Shown here piece by piece: positions 7,040-14,842 of a stretch of 44,049 bases of DNA. Below the pieces are notes generated by a model, which worked only from the letters and a program-made list of their open reading frames with translations, ran no database searches and was not told the DNA's origin. Source of the stretch: Nostoc sp. JL33 (GTDB lineage: Bacteria; Cyanobacteriota; Cyanobacteriia; Cyanobacteriales; Nostocaceae); contig NZ_JABXKP010000043.1 in the NCBI RefSeq assembly GCF_017114985.1, positions 59,024 to 103,072 on the forward strand. The letters are read 5' to 3'. The stretch's first letter is position 1. The number at the start of each line of letters is the position of its first letter. Both the position numbers and the translations under genes were made by a program.

Positions 7040-8332
7040 ATGTCTGAAGAATTATTAAACTCCTTTCAAGAAGCATACAGCAATCTCGAACTGTTTCCGT
7101 TGATGGAACGGAACGAAATGGAAAAATTTAGAGTCGAATATGGTGATGATTTGATTGCAGAGCTTAACCAATTAGTCGAAGACAGTCCCAATCGAGATGG
7201 CAAAATTGTCTTTACAGGACATCGGGGATGTGGTAAGTCTACTTTGTTAGCTGAATTTAGCAGACAAATTCAAAATAAATATTTTGTAGTTCTCTTTTCT
7301 ATTGCTGAAAAAATTGAAATGTCGGCTGTTAATCATATTAATATACTGTTTGCGATCGCAGTTAATTTAATGACAGAGGCAGAAGCACGCCGAGTTGATA
7401 TTCCTCAATCTACTAAAGAAGCTCTTTATAAGTGGTTTGCTACCCGCACTCGCACTGAAGAATCAACTTTGCAAGCAGAAGCTAGCATAGGTTTTGACCT
7501 CTTAAAATTGATTAGCTCTAAATTAAAAGTTGATGCGAGCGTTCGGGATGAAATTAAACAAGAATTTGAACGCAAGTTATCAGATTTAGTTGCCAGAATT
7601 AATGAAATCGCTGCTTTAATTCAAGTTGCAACGAAACAAAATGTTTTAGTAATTATTGATGATTTAGATAAACTTGACTTAGGAAGAGTTAACGAAATTT
7701 ATAGAGATAATATTAAAGCTCTTTGTCAACCTAACTTTCAAATTATCTACACTATCCCGATCGCAGTTCTTCGGGAAACATTTATCAGCACAATAATTGC
7801 CACTGAAACCAACGACCAGGTTGTGGCAATGCCTGTATTAAAAATTTTTGAGAAAGGTAAAAATCGCTTTCCTAACGCCCAACCTCGCGCGGAAGCAACA
7901 AAGATTCTCGGTGAAGTTTTACAAAAGCGGATATCCAGTGAATTAATTGCGGCAGAAACTGCTGAAAAAATGGTGATTTACAGTGGTGGCGTATTGCGAG
8001 AGTTAATTCGGATTGCTAAGGAATGTTGCCGCATTTGTTTGCGGACTATCCGGCGAAATCCCTCAGCAGAAGTTATTATTGATGATAAAATTCTCCTGGA
8101 AGCAATCAATAAAATCCGCAATGATTTTTCTATACGTTTAGGAAAGGTTGATATAGATATTTTGGAGAGTGTTTATCAACAGTTTATGCCCAATGACCCC
8201 AAACAAGCAGAGTTTTTGGATTTGCTACATGGGCTGTATGTTCTAGAATATCGCACTGATGAAACTTGGTACGATGTTCATCCAATTATTATAGAAACCT
8301 TGAGAATAAAGGGAGCTATTAATGTTAAATGA
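7040..8332 (+). CDS. AAA/KAP-like P-loop ATPase
   Basis: 430 residues. Walker A GHRGCGKST at 60-68, preceded by the strand KIVFT; Walker B NVLVIIDDLDKL at 201-212; a sensor-like strand FQIIYTIPIAVLR at 233-245. The long acidic/helical insertion between the Walker motifs and the DDLDKL form recall KAP and STAND-type ATPases. Helical region about 350-430 may be a winged-helix lid. No membrane helix. Its stop overlaps the next start by 11 nt, so the TPR protein is almost certainly co-translated and a partner. Exact family and job are unknown; a nucleotide-driven switch controlling the TPR protein is the simplest model. Confidence 0.8.
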   Translation: MSEELLNSFQEAYSNLELFPLMERNEMEKFRVEYGDDLIAELNQLVEDSPNRDGKIVFTGHRGCGKSTLLAEFSRQIQNKYFVVLFSIAEKIEMSAVNHINILFAIAVNLMTEAEARRVDIPQSTKEALYKWFATRTRTEESTLQAEASIGFDLLKLISSKLKVDASVRDEIKQEFERKLSDLVARINEIAALIQVATKQNVLVIIDDLDKLDLGRVNEIYRDNIKALCQPNFQIIYTIPIAVLRETFISTIIATETNDQVVAMPVLKIFEKGKNRFPNAQPRAEATKILGEVLQKRISSELIAAETAEKMVIYSGGVLRELIRIAKECCRICLRTIRRNPSAEVIIDDKILLEAINKIRNDFSIRLGKVDIDILESVYQQFMPNDPKQAEFLDLLHGLYVLEYRTDETWYDVHPIIIETLRIKGAINVK

Positions 8333-10106
8333 AGAATTCTTGGATGATCAGGCAGAAAACCAAGATGCGTATGATGATTTAATTGTTTCTATTGAAGCTC
8401 CAAAGCGGGGATTAAATTTACTAATTGCGGTTTGCGATGATGCTAGCTTTCGTGATGAAATTATTGCCCAATATGAAGCCGAACTACAACCTAAGTTTCG
8501 TCCATATCGAGTGACTTTAGCACGTCAGGAACCGAGTCTTAAAGCTGCTCTTAACCAACTGGTACAACAAGAAGAATATCTTCGTCAGCAGAACCCGGCG
8601 GTAATTACCGTCATGGGTGCTGAACAACTTTATTTTCTCAGATTGGGAAATGAGCAATCGGAACAGGAGAAATTTTTTGGTTACTTACAGTGGACAAGGG
8701 AAGGATTACGCGAGTTTCCGTTTGCGATCGTGCTGTGGGTAACTAACCAAATTTTAGTCAACTTGATTAAAAAAGCTCCTGATTTTTGGAGTTGGCGTAA
8801 TGGTGTATTTCGGTTTGAATCTAAAAAGACGAATACTATTCCTGGTAAAGAATTAGAACATATACGCTTTGTTTTTAGAGATACAGAATTAGCTAGCACA
8901 GATACTAATGAAAATAACCCCTTTTTCTTGCCCATCCAAGATTTACAAAGGCTAATCGAGAAAGTAGAACAGGAAAGGGGAACTAAAGATCCTACCTTGG
9001 CTACCTTATATTCAAGCTTAGGTAATATTTACCGCAGCAGATTAGATCGGGGTGAATCTCAGAATTATCAAGAAGAACAAGAACTAGCAATTAAGTATTT
9101 GCGTCAGGCGATTGAGCTACAAAATGAATCAGGTTCGCAGATAGATTTAGCTACTAGCCTGGACAATTTAGCAGGAATATATCGTGCAACAGGACACTAC
9201 AGCGAAGCCGAACCATTATATCAACAAGCTTTAGAATTTAGGAAACGTCTGCTAGGAGAGAACCATCCTTCTTTTGCTACTAGCGTGAATAATTTGGCAG
9301 GACTCTACAAATCTACTGGACAATATAGTAAAGCGGAACTCTTATATCAACAAGCTTTGGAACTGAGGAAACGCCTGTGGGGAGAAAACCATGCCGATGT
9401 CGCCGCCAGTCTCAACAATTTGGCATTACTATATGATGAACAAGGACGTTATGAAGAAGCCGAACCTCTGTATCTGCAATCATTAGAACTCGAAAAACGT
9501 TTGGTTGGCGAAAATGATCTTTCTTTGGCTCTTATACTGAATAATTTAGCGCTACTTTATTATCATCAAGGACGTTACACTGAAGCTGAACCGTTGTCGC
9601 AACAAGCAATAGAACTAGATAAGCGATTTTTGGGAGAAGAGAATCCTGATGTTGCAACAGATTTGCACAATTTGGGATTGATATACCGCGCTCAAGGACG
9701 CTACGATCAAGCTGAATCTTTGTTTTTGGAATCATTGGAACTCAAGCAACATCTATTGCAAAAGGCGCATCCGCTTTTAGCAGATACTATCTATGCTCTT
9801 GGTTATATGTACAGGGAACAGAGGCGTTACAATGAAGCGGAACCCTTATGTATAAAAGCCTTAGAACTTGATAAGCACCTATTGGGAGAAAATCATCCCC
9901 ATGTTGCCGAAAGTCTCAATAATCTGGCAGAAATTTATCGTGAAACTGGACGTTATGGTGAAGCAGAACCGCTTTATTTGCAAGCTTTAGATATTTGTGA
10001 ACGAGTCTGGGGTGTAGATCATCTTCGTAGTGTCACTGTTCGTCAAAATCTAGAAAAACTCGCCGCAGCAATGCAGAATAATGGAGAGTGCGATCACATT
10101 ACATAG
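8322..10106 (+). CDS. TPR protein with N-terminal degenerate NTPase-like domain
   Basis: 594 residues. The N-terminal ~170 residues read like an AAA-type domain that has lost its P-loop: LNLLIAVCDD in the first-strand position, VITVMGAEQL as a Walker B-like strand, then FAIVLWVTNQIL and the signature APDFWSWRNGVFRFE, which I recall from many bacterial TPR proteins. From about residue 225 to 585 are kinesin-light-chain-like 42-residue TPRs (A-x-SLNNLA-LY-x-x-x-GRYEEAEPLY-x-x-ALE-x-x-x-x-LLGENHP). These are protein-binding surfaces. The 11-nt overlap with the ATPase gene argues for a fixed complex. No CHAT, TIR or nuclease domain is fused. Confidence 0.85.
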   Translation: MLNEEFLDDQAENQDAYDDLIVSIEAPKRGLNLLIAVCDDASFRDEIIAQYEAELQPKFRPYRVTLARQEPSLKAALNQLVQQEEYLRQQNPAVITVMGAEQLYFLRLGNEQSEQEKFFGYLQWTREGLREFPFAIVLWVTNQILVNLIKKAPDFWSWRNGVFRFESKKTNTIPGKELEHIRFVFRDTELASTDTNENNPFFLPIQDLQRLIEKVEQERGTKDPTLATLYSSLGNIYRSRLDRGESQNYQEEQELAIKYLRQAIELQNESGSQIDLATSLDNLAGIYRATGHYSEAEPLYQQALEFRKRLLGENHPSFATSVNNLAGLYKSTGQYSKAELLYQQALELRKRLWGENHADVAASLNNLALLYDEQGRYEEAEPLYLQSLELEKRLVGENDLSLALILNNLALLYYHQGRYTEAEPLSQQAIELDKRFLGEENPDVATDLHNLGLIYRAQGRYDQAESLFLESLELKQHLLQKAHPLLADTIYALGYMYREQRRYNEAEPLCIKALELDKHLLGENHPHVAESLNNLAEIYRETGRYGEAEPLYLQALDICERVWGVDHLRSVTVRQNLEKLAAAMQNNGECDHIT

Positions 10107-10260
10107 AGCAAAAATATCATTTTGGGTTAAGCTAAACGCTAAAATACAATAAATTTCATTCTCCTTTTAAACGCCAATTTACCTCTTATGCTGTTGAGTG
10201 AATGTAAATATTTTCAACTTGATGATTAATACATGTGAATGATGCTCGGTTAAGGCAAGA

Positions 10261-10323
10261 GACGCGATAAATCGCCGTCTCTACAAAGGACTGATTATTG
10301 TAAAGACGGCGATTTATCGCGTC
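10261..10323. repeat. Long perfect inverted repeat of the GAGACG family
   Basis: Arms gacgcgataaatcgccgtct (10,261-10,280) and its exact complement (10,304-10,323), 20 bp perfect, loop 23 nt. The flanks (AGAGACG ... GTCTCTACAA) match the small element at 185-219. It lies between the TPR gene and the convergent fragment at 10,371. Confidence 0.75.
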
Positions 10324-10370
10324 TTTGCGATTAGCGGCGTGTCATCAAAAAACTCCACGATAATTTTTGT

Positions 10371-10712
10371 CTATCCTTTGTAGATGAAATAACTAACAGG
10401 GCGATCGCCAAATCCATCAGTTACTAAACCATTCTTGAAATTTTTACTACCTGCTTGAGCAATTCGTGGCTTGTTTGGCTCACCTTTTTCAGGACGGACT
10501 ACGGCTATATCTCCAATTCCTGTAACATTTTTCCAGCAGACTAAAGCAGGAATACCTTGACTGGCTGCTTTTGATGCTTCGTCGGCACTAACTTTATCCC
10601 AATTCCTCACGCGCGTGGCTAGCGCCTGCCGTAGGATGCCCGAACGCGCAACAGCGTCTCCTGTCTTGAGAAGGGCTGTAGGGAGAAGCAACTGGCGCAA
10701 CACAGAGATCAA
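10371..10712 (-). pseudogene. Probable remnant of a cell-wall hydrolase-like gene, with a repeat-derived N-terminus
   Basis: 113 codons. The C-terminal ~75 residues (from NWDKVSADEASK) contain a strand GIGDIAVVRPEKGEPNKPRIAQAG and end GFGDRPVSYFIYKG, which reminds me of the C-terminal half of NlpC/P60- or CHAP-type amidases, where a catalytic His normally stands before the AVVRP strand; here it is Asp. The N-terminal ~38 residues are coded by a dispersed palindromic repeat (about 10,599-10,690). So the catalytic front part is missing. It could instead be an intact small unknown protein starting later. Confidence 0.4.
10599..10690. repeat. Dispersed GCG-rich palindromic repeat
   Basis: Contains cacgcgcgtggctagcgcctgccg and the block gaacgcgcaacagcgtctcc, of the same style as the repeats at 38,641-38,681 and 40,920-40,975. 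It forms the 5' part of the reading frame at 10,371-10,712. G+C is well above the surroundings. Confidence 0.5.
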
Positions 10713-11013
10713 GAATCAACAGAAATTTTCACAAATGATTTAGGAGTGCTATATACTTTTGAAAAAATATATATATTTGAGTGGATATCAAGATTGTTGA
10801 ATTTCCCAACCGTTCACCTGTAACCCTACTAATACAACACGGCATAAATAAATTACCCATTTCAAATTTATGAAATGCTTACACTGTATACCTGTTTGAA
10901 TTTTGAATGCAATAATTTTGAATTCCGCCTTGTGGTACTAGGTATTTCCGAAATCGAAGAATCAGAGGAAGTAGCTATTTGAATGATCTGTAATCGAAAG
11001 TGTGCCTAACTAA

Positions 11014-11046
11014 AGATCCCCGACTTCTTAAAGAAGTCGGGGATCT
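11014..11046 (-). terminator. Perfect 16-bp-arm palindrome after the PstS-like gene
   Basis: agatccccgacttctt, one base, then its exact complement. It lies about 55 bp after the stop of the minus-strand gene at 11,102. No T-run follows on either strand. It may stabilise or end the transcript; it also looks like a dispersed Nostoc palindrome. The rest of 10,713-11,101 holds no gene. Confidence 0.45.
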
Positions 11047-11101
11047 GAATGACGCAAGTCTGGTTAATTGAGATGGTAGCTGGATTTACGCGATCGCTGT
11101 A

Positions 11102-12175
11102 CTAACGAACCCCAACGAAACCAGCTTGCTCAATTGCCCTTTGCCCCTGATCAGTTAATAAAAGTTTGGTATATGCATCGCCAATCCGCTGTTCGCGACC
11201 TTTATTCTGCTTAATAATCACAAACAAGTTAGCAATAATCGGATAGCTGCCATTTTTGATCGCCTGAGTATTTAGCTGGTTGCGCTGACGTGGACATTCC
11301 TCAGGCGACACCATCGGTTCGCTATAGGGGGGAATTAGCTGACCAGAAGTGCGCCCCAATGGCAAAGCCTTCACACTACATTGAGGTACTACTGAACGGG
11401 CAGAAGCGTAATAGACACCACCAGGGGTTTTGCTGAGTTGGCGCACTGCGTCTGTAGTAGAATAGACATATTGCACATTAGAGCTAAGTGCTTGCTCTTT
11501 CAAGTCGCTGTTGCTAGGAAATATTACTGTATCTGCGTCCTTTGGCGGTTGAGATAAAGGTGTGATGGCTAGGTTTGGCCCACCTACTTGATTCCAGTTA
11601 GTAATTTTCCCCAAATAAATCTGCTGCAATTGGTCAACAGTTAAACCAGGCACATTAAGTGATGGGTTGACTACCACTGCTATTCCATCCATACCCACCT
11701 GACGTTGCTCAAGGGTGAAGCCTCGCTCTTTTGCGATCGCTTGTTCTTCATCTGTAAGGGGACGGGAGGACTGAGCAAAGTCCAGTTGTCCATCAAGCAA
11801 CATCCGAATGCCTGAGCTAGAACCAGGGCTACCATTAAGAGGGTCTAGGTAACGTAATTGTAATTCCGGGCGATCGCTCTGGATCTGAGAATCTACCAAT
11901 TGCCGAATAGATGCCCAAGCTGTACTCCCTCCGTAGTTAAATGAAGCCGTGGGGACATCAGCAACTGTCTGAAAAGTTGATCCACTACTAGAGCCGGTGT
12001 TGAGACTTTGATTAGAAGAGTTAACGCTGCTACGGGACAATAAATTTGGCTTCAGTAACCACCAAAGCAATCCACCAATAACTATAAGTGTCAGCACTTT
12101 ACCAATAATCAAACCTCTAAGAAAGAGGGCGATTTCACTGTTAATTAAGGCTTTTTTTTGATTTGTATTGTCCAT
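11102..12175 (-). CDS. Membrane-anchored PstS-like substrate-binding protein
   Basis: 357 residues. One N-terminal membrane helix (about 21-43, GKVLTLIVIGGLLWWLL) is followed by a Ser/Asn-rich linker (about 50-72) and a type II periplasmic-binding fold of the phosphate-binding (PBP-like) class: FNYGGSTAWASIR, then GSSSGIRMLLDGQLDFAQSSRPL, GIAVVVNPSL, and LQQIYLGKITNWNQVGG, the usual PstS landmarks. No permease or ATPase genes are near. The upstream gene is a Ser/Thr kinase in the same direction, 101 bp away, so this is more likely a sensing or signalling partner than part of a transporter. A phosphate ligand is inferred from family only. Confidence 0.85.
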   Translation of the reverse strand: MDNTNQKKALINSEIALFLRGLIIGKVLTLIVIGGLLWWLLKPNLLSRSSVNSSNQSLNTGSSSGSTFQTVADVPTASFNYGGSTAWASIRQLVDSQIQSDRPELQLRYLDPLNGSPGSSSGIRMLLDGQLDFAQSSRPLTDEEQAIAKERGFTLEQRQVGMDGIAVVVNPSLNVPGLTVDQLQQIYLGKITNWNQVGGPNLAITPLSQPPKDADTVIFPSNSDLKEQALSSNVQYVYSTTDAVRQLSKTPGGVYYASARSVVPQCSVKALPLGRTSGQLIPPYSEPMVSPEECPRQRNQLNTQAIKNGSYPIIANLFVIIKQNKGREQRIGDAYTKLLLTDQGQRAIEQAGFVGVR

Positions 12176-12276
12176 ATCTTTAAATGTTGTTTATTAATTT
12201 ATCCTAGAGGAATCTATAAATATTTAGGTTGAAAGCAAATCTGAAATAAGCCAGTTATATAATTGTTGCTAGATGA

Positions 12277-13578
12277 TTAATTCTTTTTAATGTAATGAGA
12301 TTTAATTTGCTCTTTGGTAATCTTTGCAATCGTGGAATTGCTTTTATAGACTCCTATGTTAGCTGCTAGCCTATTCAGATTAAGATTACTAGACTGTGGC
12401 TCAAGCAATTTTTCTATAAAATTTAATTGAGTCGGTTGGTTTGGAGGCGATGTACCTGTACTAATAAATGTATAGATTAAAACTATTACTATCAAACTAG
12501 TCATAGCACCAAACCCTATTCCCAGCAGCAAAAGAAAGTTTCTATAACTTAGCAAATAGCTATGATCAGTGTTTTGCTTTATGCCAGGAGATTCTGAGGA
12601 CTGTGACAACACTAGATCACAATTAAGCGCTTGCAAAGCTTCTGTGGCAGACTGATAACGCTGGTTATAGCGATCGCAAACCATTTTATTTAAAACATTT
12701 GCAAGAGCGTCACTTACCTCTGCTTTATCGCGCCAGATAACTTCTCCAGTACTGGGATCTTCTTGTAGTTGCTCTGGCATTAAACCTGTCAAAGCTTGAA
12801 TGCCAATCATACCTACTGCATAAATATCGCTGCAAAGTTGTGGCTTTCCCTTAGCCTGTTCGGTTGGCATGTAGCCAGGAGTTCCAACAGCAATTGTTAA
12901 GCCTCCTCCCAAAGCACTAATTTTCTTAATACTCCCAAAGTCAATTAGCGCAATCTTGTTATCGGAGTGCCGCCGCATTAAATTTTGGGGCTTAATATCC
13001 CGGTGAATAATATTATGTTGATGCACGAAGGCTAGTACTTCCAGGATCTCTTTTAATAAATTTAAGACTGCATTCTCGCTAAGACGCTGACCTGGTACAA
13101 TTTCTTGAGTCAAGGCATGACCGTCAATAAATTCCTGGACTAAATAGAAATCCCCTTCTTCATCAAAATGGGCAAACAGTCTAGGAATTTGATCGTGGTC
13201 GTTGCCTAGCTGGTATAAAACTTCCGCTTCCCGATCAAATAGCCTTTTAGCGATCGCTACAACCGCAGGATTGGAATCTTTTGGATGGAAATGTTTAACG
13301 ACACAATGGGGTTGTCCTGGTAAATCTAGGTCTACGGCTAAGTAGGTATCACCAGATCCTCCACTTCCTAAGTGTTTGACAATCTCAAAGCGATTCCGAA
13401 GTGTTTTTCTGGTGACAGAGGATTGATTTCTCTTACCTATAGCACCTGCTAACAAGTAAGTATTCGCAGATCCCCCGCTTTCCAGCAGTTTGACAGTCTC
13501 AAAGCGACTTCGGAGTGTTTTTCTGACTAGAGGGTTTTGGCTCATGTGGCGTATACTACTTATTAATTTGCTGACCAT
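12277..13578 (-). CDS. Membrane-bound Ser/Thr protein kinase with duplicated glycine loop
   Basis: 433 residues, PknB/Hanks type. Kinase core about 58-320: glycine loop GSGGSGDTYL (71-80), lysine CVVK (95), HRDIKPQN (192-199), DFG (213-215), and a GTPGYMPTEQ activation segment. One membrane helix lies at about 345-373, then a ~60-residue tail outside. Residues 19-42 repeat 58-81 (RKTLR-x-RFE-x-VK-x-L-x-SGGS-x-x-TYL), so the start of the kinase domain is duplicated 39 residues upstream; the first copy has ESGGSAN and no following lysine strand, so it is probably not functional. Met12 is an alternative start. Likely co-transcribed with the PstS-like gene. Confidence 0.9.
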   Translation of the reverse strand: MVSKLISSIRHMSQNPLVRKTLRSRFETVKLLESGGSANTYLLAGAIGKRNQSSVTRKTLRNRFEIVKHLGSGGSGDTYLAVDLDLPGQPHCVVKHFHPKDSNPAVVAIAKRLFDREAEVLYQLGNDHDQIPRLFAHFDEEGDFYLVQEFIDGHALTQEIVPGQRLSENAVLNLLKEILEVLAFVHQHNIIHRDIKPQNLMRRHSDNKIALIDFGSIKKISALGGGLTIAVGTPGYMPTEQAKGKPQLCSDIYAVGMIGIQALTGLMPEQLQEDPSTGEVIWRDKAEVSDALANVLNKMVCDRYNQRYQSATEALQALNCDLVLSQSSESPGIKQNTDHSYLLSYRNFLLLLGIGFGAMTSLIVIVLIYTFISTGTSPPNQPTQLNFIEKLLEPQSSNLNLNRLAANIGVYKSNSTIAKITKEQIKSHYIKKN

Positions 13579-14005
13579 TCACAGCTTGGGTGAGGTTATG
13601 AATACCTGCCGCTAGATTTGTTGGTATTTGAGGCAGTCAGCTTATCAGGCGACCTATGCTTTGGAGCAGTTTTCTGGTTAGCCGCTTGATTGGTTCATTT
13701 AATACCTTTATAAGTATCTTAATATAAAATTTATTTCTGGGATAGGTAAAATAATTTTATCACTTAAGTAGATTTAACACTAGTCTAGAGTATTTATAAC
13801 TGCGGGCAGAGGGCAACATTCAAAAGTCAAGAAGTTTATTTATCGAAACAGAATTCAGGAGTCAGGAATCATTAGAGGTCTTTTGATTCAGCTAATTAGG
13901 TGGACAGCATATAAGCTGTCGAACTCAGGTTAATTTAGGTTTTGCTGCTAGCCGATAGATGAAATAATCTGACACCAGGGTAGCGTTCGCTGCAACCGCA
14001 GCATT
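13579..14005. other. Intergenic spacer, no gene seen
   Basis: Lies between the kinase start and the cta operon terminator. It is A/T-rich and contains only short fragments of dispersed repeats (for example gtcaggaatc and gcgttcgctgcaaccgcagc). It must hold the kinase promoter, but no clear -35/-10 pair could be chosen. Confidence 0.5.
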
Positions 14006-14042
14006 TTTTTAATTAAAAAAGCCCCCATTTCATTAGGGGGCT
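14006..14042 (-). terminator. Rho-independent terminator of the ctaCDE operon
   Basis: Read on the minus strand: agccccc, loop taatgaaat, gggggct, then tttttaatt. It is 43 bp after the ctaE stop. A 7-bp G/C stem with a direct T-run is a standard strong terminator. Confidence 0.85.
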
Positions 14043-14084
14043 TATTAAGTTGTTCGCGTGGAGTGAACAACTAATAATTAATAC

Positions 14085-14711
14085 TCACAGTAGATACAGT
14101 AATCCGAACAAAATAATCCAAATCACGTCAACAAAGTGCCAGTATATTTCGGCGGCTTCAATGCCAAAGTGCTTTTCGTTACTGTAGTGACCAGGAACGC
14201 GCGATCGCCACAACACGGCAACAATTGCTAAAACGCCAATGGTAACGTGCAATCCGTGGAAACCAGTCAAAACGTAAAATGCACTAGCAAATAAATTGGT
14301 AGTTAAACCAAATTCTAAATGGGTATATTCATATACTTGACCCACCAAGAAAATAGCACCCATTGCAGCAGTAATTGCTAACCAGATTCGCGCACCCCGC
14401 GCATCGTTCTTTTTGATAGCAGTGTCGGCATTGTGCATGACAAAACTACTAGAAATTAGATTGATGGTGTTGACTCCGGGTAACAATAGTTCTAACTCTG
14501 GTGTACCTGCTGGTGGCCATGCAGGTAAGGTAGCACGGAAAGCCAAGTAGGCTCCGAACAACCCCATAAAAATCATCCCTTCAGCAATCAGGAAGACAAC
14601 TAGCCCAAACAGACGATGGTCTGGATGTTCTTCGTGATGACCGACGGACGCTTCCGCCGCGTGGTGATGATTTAGTTCGGTTTTAGCTGGGTCAATAGTT
14701 TGACTTTGCAT
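14085..14711 (-). CDS. ctaE: Cytochrome c oxidase subunit III
   Basis: 208 residues with about five membrane helices, the short bacterial form that lacks the first two helices. Landmarks are HRLFGLVVFLIAEGMIFMGLFGAY near residue 32, the GFHGLHVTIG motif near 150, and WHFVDVIWIILFGLLYLL at the end. Subunit III is part of the aa3 complex and supports proton uptake and stability of subunit I. It is the last gene of the ctaC-ctaD-ctaE operon and is followed directly by a strong terminator. The spacer to ctaD contains a heptamer repeat. Confidence 0.95.
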   Translation of the reverse strand: MQSQTIDPAKTELNHHHAAEASVGHHEEHPDHRLFGLVVFLIAEGMIFMGLFGAYLAFRATLPAWPPAGTPELELLLPGVNTINLISSSFVMHNADTAIKKNDARGARIWLAITAAMGAIFLVGQVYEYTHLEFGLTTNLFASAFYVLTGFHGLHVTIGVLAIVAVLWRSRVPGHYSNEKHFGIEAAEIYWHFVDVIWIILFGLLYLL

Positions 14712-14735
14712 GAATTTTTAATGCCTAGAGGGGAA

Positions 14736-14775
14736 GTTAGGAGTTAGGAGTTAGGAGTTAGGAGTTAGGAGTTAG
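14736..14775. repeat. STRR heptamer repeat (ttaggag)n in the ctaD-ctaE spacer
   Basis: Nearly six tandem copies of gttagga. A second, weaker heptamer run (cataact-like) covers about 14,805-14,842, up to the ctaD stop. Such tandem heptamers are a known feature of heterocystous cyanobacteria. Here they fill most of the 131-bp spacer inside an operon. Confidence 0.9.
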
Positions 14776-14842
14776 AAATTTTGAACTAATAACTTTATTC
14801 AAGTCATAACCATTCATAACTCATAACTCTTCACTCATAACT

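Noticed and set aside
11102..12175. Part of a Pst phosphate transporter operon
   Set aside because: No pstC, pstA or pstB genes are present, and the protein is membrane-anchored and linked to a kinase.
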